64,000 bases of DNA from Actinophytocola oryzae (lineage in GTDB: Bacteria > Actinomycetota > Actinomycetes > Mycobacteriales > Pseudonocardiaceae). The notes beneath the pieces were generated by a model. The model was given only the letters and a program-made list of their open reading frames with translations, did not search any database and was not told where the DNA came from. This document shows positions 17,851 to 25,428 of the stretch, piece by piece. Location: assembly GCF_004364325.1 (NCBI RefSeq), contig NZ_SOCP01000004.1, forward strand, positions 558,001 through 622,000. Direction: 5' to 3'. Within the stretch, counting starts at the first letter, position 1. Each line of letters opens with the position of its first letter. The translations under genes and the position numbers were made by a program.

Positions 17851-19548
17851 ATGACCACCGCGTCCTCCAGCGGCAACGGCAGCAGTCACCAGCCGAAACC
17901 GCCGCGTCAACTGATGCCCGACGCGATCACCATCCCGGCCGAGATCCTCACCCGCCACCGGGCTCGCGTGCTCGACCCGACCACCGCGGTCAAGACCAAG
18001 GACGGGAAGTGGCCGCTGTCGACCGTGTACCGGTCGGACGTGATGCTCGTCCCGGCAGGGGACGTCAGGAAGCTGCGGGACTCGAAGGCAAGGCCGGCCC
18101 CGGAGGAGGACATCAACGGGGTGCTCGGCCGGATCGGTCTCGAACTGCGCCCGCCGCGGGACGAGGGCTGGAACAGCGTCGTCGACGCCCTGCCGGAGAA
18201 CGTGGGCGTCCCGGTGCCGCTGAAGTGGCGCGACGACCAGCCCGCCGACCGCGCGCCTGACCCGTGGGCAGGCTACGTCGTGCTGCAGGACGCGCTCGGC
18301 GAACGGGTGGCGAACTACGGCCTCGACCACCTCCTGATGCCCGCGTCGATCACGGTCGGGGGAGCCCCGGTGGCGCACGGTCCCAGTACCGGGACTCCGG
18401 TCGCACACGGCCCGAGCGTGGACGGCGGGATCGTCATGCACACCGGTGATCGCAACCCGGTCGCGGTCCTCATGCCGAAGCCCGTCCGTCCGAAGGCGGA
18501 GTTTCTGCCCGGCGGCCGGCGGCCGGTGGTGGCCGTGCTGGACACCGGTATCGGGCCGCACCCGTGGTGGGACGACCAGGACCCCACCGACCCGATCTAC
18601 GAGGTGTCCCAGGACTTCCAGGACCAGCTCGCCAGCGTCGAGCTCGGCATCGGCCAGTTGAGCCCGACCCAGCCGAGCCCTCTGTCGAGCCCGTTCGAGA
18701 CGCAGGACGAGATCGATCCGCTGCTCGGTCTGATCGACGCGCACTCCGGCCACGGCACGTTCGTGTCCGGCCTCGTGCACCAGCTGTGTCCCGCCGCGAA
18801 GATCCTCTCGCTGCGCGTGTTGCACAGCGACGGGTTCTCGACGGAGAGCGCCGTGGTGCTCGCGCTGAACTGGCTGCTGGACCAGGTGGCCAACCACGGG
18901 CGGCAGATCGACGTCGTGTCGATGTCGCTGGGTTTCTACGCGGAGACGGCCACCGTGCCGGAGGTCCAGCAGGTGCGCGGGCTCATCGAGCAGCTCACCG
19001 GCCTCGGCGTACTCGTGGTGTCCGCCGCGGGCAACGACGCCACCACGCGGCCGTTCATGCCTGCCGCGTTCGCTCGCGGTACGGGCAGTGCGGCGGGCGG
19101 CGTCGAGCTGCTCGGTGCGGTCGGCGCTCGCAACGCGGCGGGCGACACGACGGCGGCGTTCAGCAACTGGGGTGAGTGGATCACCCTGTGGGCGCCGGGA
19201 GACGCGTTGGTCAGCACGGTGCCGGTGTGGGAGGGCGCCGCGGAGGGCGGGCTCGCACTCCTCGACGGGGCCGGTCTCGGGCCGGACGTGCGCACCGCCC
19301 CCGACCCGGACGACCTCCGCACGGGCTTCGCCGTGTGGGCGGGCACGTCGTTCGCCACACCGGTGATCGCAGGCATGCTCGCGAACGCCCTGACCGAGGG
19401 AGAGATGCTCGTGACCGGCGAGTCCGCGGGCGTCGACCGGGCGCGGGGGGCGCTGAAGGCGGTGAACCGTCAGCTCGTCGAGCGTGGCTGGAAGAAGCGG
19501 ACGCCCGTTTTGGTGAAGCGGAATCACGAAGAGGTCCCAGCGACGTAG
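17851..19548 (+). CDS. Cytoplasmic S8 (subtilisin-like) serine protease
   Basis: A 565-residue protein without signal peptide or membrane segment. The catalytic triad is Asp231 (VAVLDTGIG), His301 (HSGHGTFVSG) and Ser500 (AGTSFATPVIAG), with oxyanion Asn395 (SAAGND). The N-terminal 220 residues are not a recognisable I9 propeptide, and residues 172-190 hold two short repeats containing PVAHGPS. The insert between Asp and His (DEIDPLLGLIDAHSG) is longer than in secreted subtilisins. Absence of a secretion signal and an adjacent CHAT protease 9 bp downstream suggest an intracellular regulatory role rather than nutrition. Substrate unknown. Confidence 0.9.
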   Translation: MTTASSSGNGSSHQPKPPRQLMPDAITIPAEILTRHRARVLDPTTAVKTKDGKWPLSTVYRSDVMLVPAGDVRKLRDSKARPAPEEDINGVLGRIGLELRPPRDEGWNSVVDALPENVGVPVPLKWRDDQPADRAPDPWAGYVVLQDALGERVANYGLDHLLMPASITVGGAPVAHGPSTGTPVAHGPSVDGGIVMHTGDRNPVAVLMPKPVRPKAEFLPGGRRPVVAVLDTGIGPHPWWDDQDPTDPIYEVSQDFQDQLASVELGIGQLSPTQPSPLSSPFETQDEIDPLLGLIDAHSGHGTFVSGLVHQLCPAAKILSLRVLHSDGFSTESAVVLALNWLLDQVANHGRQIDVVSMSLGFYAETATVPEVQQVRGLIEQLTGLGVLVVSAAGNDATTRPFMPAAFARGTGSAAGGVELLGAVGARNAAGDTTAAFSNWGEWITLWAPGDALVSTVPVWEGAAEGGLALLDGAGLGPDVRTAPDPDDLRTGFAVWAGTSFATPVIAGMLANALTEGEMLVTGESAGVDRARGALKAVNRQLVERGWKKRTPVLVKRNHEEVPAT

Positions 19549-19557
19549 TGTGGCGGC

Positions 19558-22152
19558 ATGGCGAGCTTGCCTAGCGAGTCGGGGCAGGCTCGCCACGCCG
19601 AGGTGCTGGGCCAGGTCGTGGCGCTGCACCAACTCGCCCGCGAGGCGGGGTGGGCCTACCGGTTCGACCGCGCCATCACCCTGCTTCGTGACGCGCGACG
19701 ACTTCTGGACAGCATCGGGCCCGACTCCCCGCAGGCGGTCGTGCTACGCATCCGCGTCCTGGTCAGTTTCGGTTACGCGCAGGCGGAGTCCGGCTCGCAC
19801 ACCGACGGCTTCGGCCGCCTCGACGAGGCAGCGGCCCATCTCGCCGAGGTGCCGGTGAGCCCGCGCCGAGCCGAGCTGGAGGGCCTGGTGCTGTGCTACC
19901 GGGGTCTGCTCCTGCATCGAGCCGGCCGGACCCTCGACGGCATCGAGTTGTTCGACACGGCGATCGAACGGCTCACGGAGACCGACGAGGTCGGTGATCC
20001 CGATCTGCTGGCCGCCCTCTACCTGAACCGGGGATACGCCTACATCGAGCTCGCGCAGGTCGTGCGTGCGGGGGAGGACTTCGAGCAGTGCATCGACCTG
20101 TGTTTCGAGCACGGCATCGACCTGTTGGCCGACAAGGCCCGACACAACCTGGGCTACGTCCAGTACATGATGGGCGACCTGCCGGGCGCGCTGCGCCACT
20201 ACGCCGAGGTCGAGCGGAGTTACCAGGTCAGTACCCCGGGCCTGCTGCCGGCTCTTCGGCTTGACCAGGCGCGGGCGCTCCTGGCGGCGGGCCTTGCCGT
20301 GGACGCGGCGAGGCACCTCGACGACGTGATCCCCCGGCTGCGTGCCCAGCGGGCCGGTCAGGACCTGGCCGAGGCAGAGGTGACCAGTGCGGCAGCCGCG
20401 CTGCTCGACGGACGGGTGGCGGAGGCCCGTCGCCTCGCGCGGTCCGCGATGCGCCGGTTCACCCGCCGCGGCAACACCCGGTGGGCCGCGGTCGCGGCGC
20501 TGGCGGCGTTGCGCACGGAGACCGCGCTGGCGTTGTCGGCCCGGCGGATCCCGTCCCGCCTGCCAGAGCGCGCGGTGAAGCTGGCCGAGACGTTGCGGGC
20601 ACTGCTGCTGGAGGACGAGACCGGTCTGGCCCTGATGCTGGCCGTCCGCATGGAGTTGCGCCGAGGTGATCCCGCGGCCGCGGAGTTACTGCTCGACCAG
20701 CTGCCCCGCCAGCGTGCGACGACGCCGCTCGACCACCGGATGCTGCTGCGCCTGTGCCGCGCGGAGCTGGCCGTCGCACGCGGCGACCGGCGCCGGGCGC
20801 TGACCGAGGCCCGCGGCGGGTTCGTCGAGCTGGGCCGTGCCCGCGACCGCATGGGCGGTCTGGAGCTGGTGTGCGGCACGGCGATCCACGGTCAACAGCT
20901 GGGTGACCTGGCGGTCCGGCTCGTGCTGGACGGTCCCCGCCGGGACGCGCGGCGGCTGTTCGGCTGGCTGGAGCGAACCCGGGCGCAGGTGTACCGGTAC
21001 GAGCCGCTGCCCGCCATCGACGATCCCGTGCTGTCGGAACAGGTCTCGTCGCTGCGCTCGTTGCGGCGGGCGGCGCAGCAGGCGCGGTTGGCCGGCCGGT
21101 CGCCACGCCAGGAGGAGAAGCAGATCGCCGCGCTGGAGCGGGAGATCCTGCGGCAGGGCTGGTATGCGTCGCCGTGGGGCAGGCCGCGCCCGGTGGCGTC
21201 CCTGCACGGCGTGAGCGCGGCGCTGGGGTCACGCGCGCTGGTGACGTTCGCGGTCTCGGGCGACGAGCTGGTGGCGCTGGTCGTGTCGGAGGGCCGGGTG
21301 CGCCTGGCGCACCTGTCGTCGGCGACGGAGACGTTCGAGTGGGTGAAGCGCCTGCACGCGGACCTCGACACGATCGCCCCGGACGACCTGCCGCCCCCGG
21401 TCAGCGCCGTGGTGGGTGCCTCGGCCCGCCGCAGCGCCGACACCGTCGACGCGCGGCTGGTCGAACCGCTGCGGTCACTGGTCGGCGACCGCGAGCTGGT
21501 GATCGTCCCGACCGGCCCGCTGTACGCCGTGCCGTGGGGGAGCCTGCCCTCGCTGCGGGGCCGGGCCGTGGTGGTGGCCCCGTCGGCGACGGCGTGGCTC
21601 ACGGCGGTGTCCGCCCCCGACGAGCCGGGCCACGTGGTGCTCGCCCGTGGGCCCCGCCTGCGCGACACGATCGCCGAGGACGCGGCGCTGACGAAGCTGT
21701 ACCCGTCAGCGACGCGCCTGTCGCCCGCGTCGGTCGGCGACGTCCTCTCCGCGCTGGACGGCGCGTCCATGGCCCACCTCGCCGCACACGGCGAACACGA
21801 ACCGACGAACGCGATGTTCTCCCGGCTGGAGCTGGCGGACGGTCCGCTGTTCGCCCACGAGCTGGCCAGGCTGTCCCACCCGCCCCGGCACGTGGTGCTG
21901 GCGGCGTGCGAGCTGGCCATGGCCCACATCCGGCCCGGTGACGAGGCCCTCGGCTTCGCGGGCGGCCTGCTGGCGAGCGGCGTCCGCACGGTCGTCGCCG
22001 CGAACAGCCGGGTCGGCGACGGGGCCGCGGCCGCGACGATGGTCGAGTACCACCGCAGGGTGGCGGCTGGCGAGCGGCCGGCCGTGGCACTGGCGGCAGC
22101 CGTCGCGGAGGACCCGCTGCACCGGCCGTTCATCTGCCTCGGCGCGGGCTGA
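19558..22152 (+). CDS. TPR-CHAT (caspase-fold) protein
   Basis: An 864-residue protein. Residues about 15-430 are helical TPR-like repeats (for example ALYLNRGYAYIELAQVVRAG and ALRHYAEVERSY). The C-terminal CHAT domain, about residues 560-864, keeps the caspase dyad: His744 in HLAAHGEHE and Cys784 in VVLAACELAMAH. CHAT proteins are caspase/separase-fold peptidases; some act in bacterial cell-death or anti-phage systems. The gene follows the subtilisin by 9 bp, so the two are co-expressed. No NTPase switch domain is present. Which protein is upstream in a protease cascade, and the trigger, are unknown. Confidence 0.88.
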   Translation: MASLPSESGQARHAEVLGQVVALHQLAREAGWAYRFDRAITLLRDARRLLDSIGPDSPQAVVLRIRVLVSFGYAQAESGSHTDGFGRLDEAAAHLAEVPVSPRRAELEGLVLCYRGLLLHRAGRTLDGIELFDTAIERLTETDEVGDPDLLAALYLNRGYAYIELAQVVRAGEDFEQCIDLCFEHGIDLLADKARHNLGYVQYMMGDLPGALRHYAEVERSYQVSTPGLLPALRLDQARALLAAGLAVDAARHLDDVIPRLRAQRAGQDLAEAEVTSAAAALLDGRVAEARRLARSAMRRFTRRGNTRWAAVAALAALRTETALALSARRIPSRLPERAVKLAETLRALLLEDETGLALMLAVRMELRRGDPAAAELLLDQLPRQRATTPLDHRMLLRLCRAELAVARGDRRRALTEARGGFVELGRARDRMGGLELVCGTAIHGQQLGDLAVRLVLDGPRRDARRLFGWLERTRAQVYRYEPLPAIDDPVLSEQVSSLRSLRRAAQQARLAGRSPRQEEKQIAALEREILRQGWYASPWGRPRPVASLHGVSAALGSRALVTFAVSGDELVALVVSEGRVRLAHLSSATETFEWVKRLHADLDTIAPDDLPPPVSAVVGASARRSADTVDARLVEPLRSLVGDRELVIVPTGPLYAVPWGSLPSLRGRAVVVAPSATAWLTAVSAPDEPGHVVLARGPRLRDTIAEDAALTKLYPSATRLSPASVGDVLSALDGASMAHLAAHGEHEPTNAMFSRLELADGPLFAHELARLSHPPRHVVLAACELAMAHIRPGDEALGFAGGLLASGVRTVVAANSRVGDGAAAATMVEYHRRVAAGERPAVALAAAVAEDPLHRPFICLGAG

Positions 22153-22161
22153 GCCACGCCC

Positions 22162-22220
22162 GGACGCACTGAAGGACGCCTTCCTGACGCCCAGCGCACT
22201 GAAGGACGCCTTCAGTGCGT
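22162..22220. repeat. Hairpin repeat copy R3 (two units) behind the CHAT gene
   Basis: Two units of the same 30-bp family: CTGAAGGACGCCTTC at 22170-22184 and again at 22200-22214, the second closing as GCACTGAAGG...CCTTCAGTGC. This is the only copy between genes on the same strand. It probably separates the CHAT transcript from the DUF4178 operon. Confidence 0.75.
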
Positions 22221-22262
22221 TCGGCGTGAACCGGACGTGTGACGGCCACTATGCTCGCGGCC

Positions 22263-22868
22263 ATGACCGAGGTCCTGCTGCTCCTGCTCCTGCTCGTCGT
22301 CATCGTCGTCGGAGTGATGCTGTACATGCGGTCGCGGCAGAACCGCGCTCCTGTCGAGGCGCGGCCGGGGAAGCCGGTCGACCCGCTGGCCGACCACCAG
22401 GGTGTCACCGACATCCGGACGGTGCGGGCAGGCGACATGATCGACTACGGCGACCAGCTGTACTTCGTCCGAGGGTCGCTGCGGCTCACCGAGGGCGGCT
22501 ACTCCTGGTCCGAGCACTTCCTCGACGACGCGCGCGGCAGTCGCGTCTGGGTGTCCGTCGAGGAGGACCCCGACCTCGAGGTCGTGCTGTGGCGGGAGAC
22601 CGAGGAGGTCACCGAGCCGGGCGGCAAGACCATGGAGGTCGGCGGCGTCACCTACCGCAAGGAGGAGGACGGCACCGCCCAGTACACCTCCGAGGGCACG
22701 ACCACCGTCGCCGAGCGAGGCCGCGTCGAGTACGTCGACTACGAGGGCCCGGACGGCAAATCGCTGAGCTTCGAACGCTTCGACGGCGGCAAGTGGGAGG
22801 CCGGGCTCGGCGAGTCCGTCGCGCTGCCCGCCATGCGTGTGTACCCGGCCGGCAGTGATCGCACGTGA
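22263..22868 (+). CDS. DUF4178 membrane-anchored protein (Rv2597-like)
   Basis: A 201-residue protein with one N-terminal membrane segment (LLLLLLLVVIVVGVMLYM) and a soluble DUF4178 domain from about residue 45 (VRAGDMIDYGDQLYFVRGSL, SWSEHFLDD, VSVEEDPDLEVVLW). ATG 22263 is chosen; ATG 22251 in frame is an alternative. The domain has no known activity. It is the first gene of a six-gene operon with overlaps, and it overlaps the next gene by 4 bp (GTGA). The same gene order is found at Rv2597-Rv2601 in M. tuberculosis (from memory). Confidence 0.85.
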   Translation: MTEVLLLLLLLVVIVVGVMLYMRSRQNRAPVEARPGKPVDPLADHQGVTDIRTVRAGDMIDYGDQLYFVRGSLRLTEGGYSWSEHFLDDARGSRVWVSVEEDPDLEVVLWRETEEVTEPGGKTMEVGGVTYRKEEDGTAQYTSEGTTTVAERGRVEYVDYEGPDGKSLSFERFDGGKWEAGLGESVALPAMRVYPAGSDRT

Positions 22869-23350
22869 GGGCACGGATCTCCACCCGGTTCGCCGACTCA
22901 CGCGCGGCGGACCTCAGCCTCGCCTACGGACTGAGTCCCCTTCCCGCCCTCGGCACCCATCAGGTGACACTCGACGGCGTCACGCTGGAGTTGCGAGTGC
23001 TCGGCGCGTCGCACCAGGTCGTCATCGGCGACTGGTCGGAGACCGTGGCGTGCCTGCCGGACCGGCCCGGCGCGCTACCCGCCACCTCGACGGAGGTGGT
23101 CGGTGACTACACCGCGCGGTTCGAGGCCCGCTGTGACCGCCCGGCGGACTTCGCGGCGACGGTGTCGCGGATAGTGGCCGACTGCGAGGCCGACGGTCAC
23201 TCGCTGGTAGCCGAGTTCCCCGGCTCGCCACTGGCAGTGACCGCGTTGTCCGCCCGGTCCACCGCCGCAGGCGTGTGCTGGGAGACCTGGCACGCGTACC
23301 CGCAGGCCGGCGAGCTGGTCTGGACCTCGAGTGTGGTGAGTCCGCTGTGA
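22865..23350 (+). CDS. DUF2617 family protein (Rv2598-like)
   Basis: A 161-residue soluble protein recognised as DUF2617 by its overall pattern: LGTHQVTLDGVTLELRVLGASH near the start, a LPGRPGALP-like ACLPDRPGALPATS segment, and the closing GVCWETWHAYPQAGELVWT. There is no membrane segment or signal peptide. Its function is unknown. It starts and ends with 4-bp GTGA overlaps, so its stoichiometry is probably tied to the neighbouring DUF4178 and DUF4247 proteins. Confidence 0.8.
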   Translation: MRARISTRFADSRAADLSLAYGLSPLPALGTHQVTLDGVTLELRVLGASHQVVIGDWSETVACLPDRPGALPATSTEVVGDYTARFEARCDRPADFAATVSRIVADCEADGHSLVAEFPGSPLAVTALSARSTAAGVCWETWHAYPQAGELVWTSSVVSPL

Positions 23351-23763
23351 GCTTACGTGCCAAGCTGTTGATAGCCGGCGCACTCGGCGGCGTCGGTCTG
23401 ATCGTGCTGCTGTTCGCGATCTTCGGCGGTGGCGGCATCCGGCCCTACCTGGACGACAACTTCCGCCGCCAGTCCGCGAACGGCAACTCGATCGTGTACA
23501 CCTCGACGTCGAAACCGAAGGCGGTGTACGAGAAGATCCGCTCCGCGCGCCCGCCCGCCGACACCCAGTTCGACCCGTCGGGCTACTTCCTGCGGTACTC
23601 CGACGACATCGTCGCGATCACCGCGAACGGCAGCGGTTCGAGGATCTACGTCGACGACGAGCGGAGGGGCTACGCACACTGGCTCCCGTTCGTCGGTGGC
23701 GTGTGGGGCACCGGTGGGTCGGGCGATAACTTCCGAGGCGGCGGTCCGGGAGGCGGGAAGTGA
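23347..23763 (+). CDS. DUF4247 membrane-anchored protein (Rv2599-like)
   Basis: A 138-residue protein with an N-terminal hydrophobic anchor (LLIAGALGGVGLIVLLFAIF) and an outer domain containing YTSTSKPKAVYEKIRSARPP and FLRYSDDIVAI, characteristic of DUF4247. The C terminus is glycine-rich (WGTGGSGDNFRGGGPGGGK). The product is probably a single-pass membrane protein with its domain outside. Function unknown. It overlaps both neighbours by 4 bp. Confidence 0.82.
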   Translation: MSLRAKLLIAGALGGVGLIVLLFAIFGGGGIRPYLDDNFRRQSANGNSIVYTSTSKPKAVYEKIRSARPPADTQFDPSGYFLRYSDDIVAITANGSGSRIYVDDERRGYAHWLPFVGGVWGTGGSGDNFRGGGPGGGK

Positions 23764-24995
23764 GGCGTAGGAACTGGGTTCTGGCGCTGGCCGTCCCGCT
23801 GCTGCTGGCCGCGCCGGCGCGGGCGTCGGCGGACGTGATCTTCGACCCGGCGGACGCTGACGAGCTGGCGGCCTCGCTCGCGGAGGCGTACGCGGACCAG
23901 GGCGTGTGCTACGGCTGGCAGGTCGACGTGCAGGACGTGTCCACGAGCGACACGAGCATCGGCTCGAACTTCGGCGCGAACAAGCCGGTGACGAGCGGGA
24001 GCTGCAAGGCAAGGGTCGAGTTCACGGCGACCATCACCTACACGAGCGAGTCGTCGGAGTCCGAGGACTCGGCGAGCTACGACGTGTCGAGCAACCCCGC
24101 GGGCGTGACCCGAGACGACCTGGACGCCCTCGGCATCGACTTCGACGGACTGACGGGCGAGGACCCGGACGTGGCCATCGGCAAGGCGGTGACGGCGCTA
24201 CCGCTGCTGGCGGCGGACAAGGGCGTGGGCAAGCCGATCGCGGCCGCCCCGGAGACCGGCGCCGAACCGGCGGACGCCCAGCTGACGGACGACCCGGGCT
24301 CCGACTGGTGGCGCGGCCAGGGCGGGATGCTGTTGTGGGGCCTGGGTATCCTGCTGGCCGCGGGTGTCTTCGTGTGGTGGGTGCTGAAGACGAACCGCCC
24401 GCGCAAGCCGTCCTATGTGGATGACATGCCCGCGATGGAGATGCTGCCCACGCCGCCACCGCCCGCGCAGGAGAAGCCCAGGCAGCTCCCCACGCCGACG
24501 ACCGACCCCGCGAAGCCGACAACCGATCCCGCGAAGCCGACGACCGACAGCGGGGCGACCGCCTCACCGACCGGCGATTCCCCGAGCCGGGCCGCATTCC
24601 TGATGCCCCCGGCCGGTAGCCAGGCAACTGAGCCACCCGCCGCAACCCCGGCGAGGCCGAGCGGCGTCACGAAGCCAACGGCTGACGATGGGGGGAATGA
24701 GTCCCCGGCCGAGCCTGCCACCTCGACCACCTCGTCTGAACCAGTGACCAGTGGTGAGTCGATCGGGACGTCGCCCGATTCCTCGGTGGGGCCGGTGTCC
24801 GACTCGGAGCCGGCGACCGGGAGCCGGGCGACCAAGCCACCGACCGAGGGCGCGGCCGGCGAGAAGTCGGACGCGACCAAGCAACCCCCAAGCGCGAAGC
24901 CACCGGCTCGACCGGACACGTCCACAGTGGACGACACCGGATCGGCCGATGAGCAAACGCCTTCCGCGCCACCAGACCGTAAGGATAAGGAGTAA
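23760..24995 (+). CDS. Secreted/single-pass membrane protein with a long Pro/Thr/Ser-rich tail
   Basis: A 411-residue protein of no recognised family. It has a signal peptide (residues 1-24, ending ARASA), an outer domain of about 160 residues with two cysteines (C50 and C82) that could form a disulfide, a membrane helix at about 189-208 followed by TNRPRK, and a cytoplasmic tail of some 200 residues rich in Pro, Thr, Ser and acidic residues. The tail includes a short tandem repeat TTDPAKP at about 247-260. The tail could be a phosphorylation or docking region. It has no counterpart in my recollection of Rv2597-Rv2601, so it is the lineage-specific member of the operon. Confidence 0.75.
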   Translation: MRRRNWVLALAVPLLLAAPARASADVIFDPADADELAASLAEAYADQGVCYGWQVDVQDVSTSDTSIGSNFGANKPVTSGSCKARVEFTATITYTSESSESEDSASYDVSSNPAGVTRDDLDALGIDFDGLTGEDPDVAIGKAVTALPLLAADKGVGKPIAAAPETGAEPADAQLTDDPGSDWWRGQGGMLLWGLGILLAAGVFVWWVLKTNRPRKPSYVDDMPAMEMLPTPPPPAQEKPRQLPTPTTDPAKPTTDPAKPTTDSGATASPTGDSPSRAAFLMPPAGSQATEPPAATPARPSGVTKPTADDGGNESPAEPATSTTSSEPVTSGESIGTSPDSSVGPVSDSEPATGSRATKPPTEGAAGEKSDATKQPPSAKPPARPDTSTVDDTGSADEQTPSAPPDRKDKE

Positions 24996-25002
24996 CTCCA
25001 GC

Positions 25003-25428
25003 ATGGTTTCCGACGTCTTCGGTGAAGTCGGTATCGCCGCCACCTACGGGCTGGTCGGCCTCGTGCTGATGGCCCTCGGGTTCGCGCTCGTCGACATCCT
25101 CACGCCGGGCAACCTGCGTGAGCAGATCTGGGTCCAGCGCAACCGCAACGCGGCCGTCCTGCTCGCCAGCAACCTGATCGGCGTCGGCATCATCGTCGCG
25201 ACGGCCATCGCGGCCAGTCAGGGGAACTGGGGCGAGGGGCTGCTGTCCACCGCCGCCTACGGGATCCTCGGGCTGGTGCTCATGGGTATCTCCTTCATCG
25301 TGCTCGACCTGTTCACGCCGGGGAAGCTCGGCGAGATCCTCGTCGAGGAGCAGGCGCACCCGGCCGTCAACGTCACCGCAGCTTCGCACATCGCGGTCTC
25401 CGCGATCGTGGCCGTCGCCATCTTCTAG
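25003..25428 (+). CDS. DUF350 (YjfL-type) membrane protein (Rv2600-like)
   Basis: A 141-residue protein with four membrane helices arranged as two related halves: GLVLMALGFALVDILTPGNL and GLVLMGISFIVLDLFTPGKL are clear internal repeats, as in DUF350. AAGGAG precedes ATG 25003. Function is unproven; comparative work links this family with polyamine-type synthases and ATP-grasp ligases in predicted envelope-modification systems. The stop shares one base with the next start (TAGTG), so it is coupled to the spermidine synthase gene. Confidence 0.88.
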   Translation: MVSDVFGEVGIAATYGLVGLVLMALGFALVDILTPGNLREQIWVQRNRNAAVLLASNLIGVGIIVATAIAASQGNWGEGLLSTAAYGILGLVLMGISFIVLDLFTPGKLGEILVEEQAHPAVNVTAASHIAVSAIVAVAIF

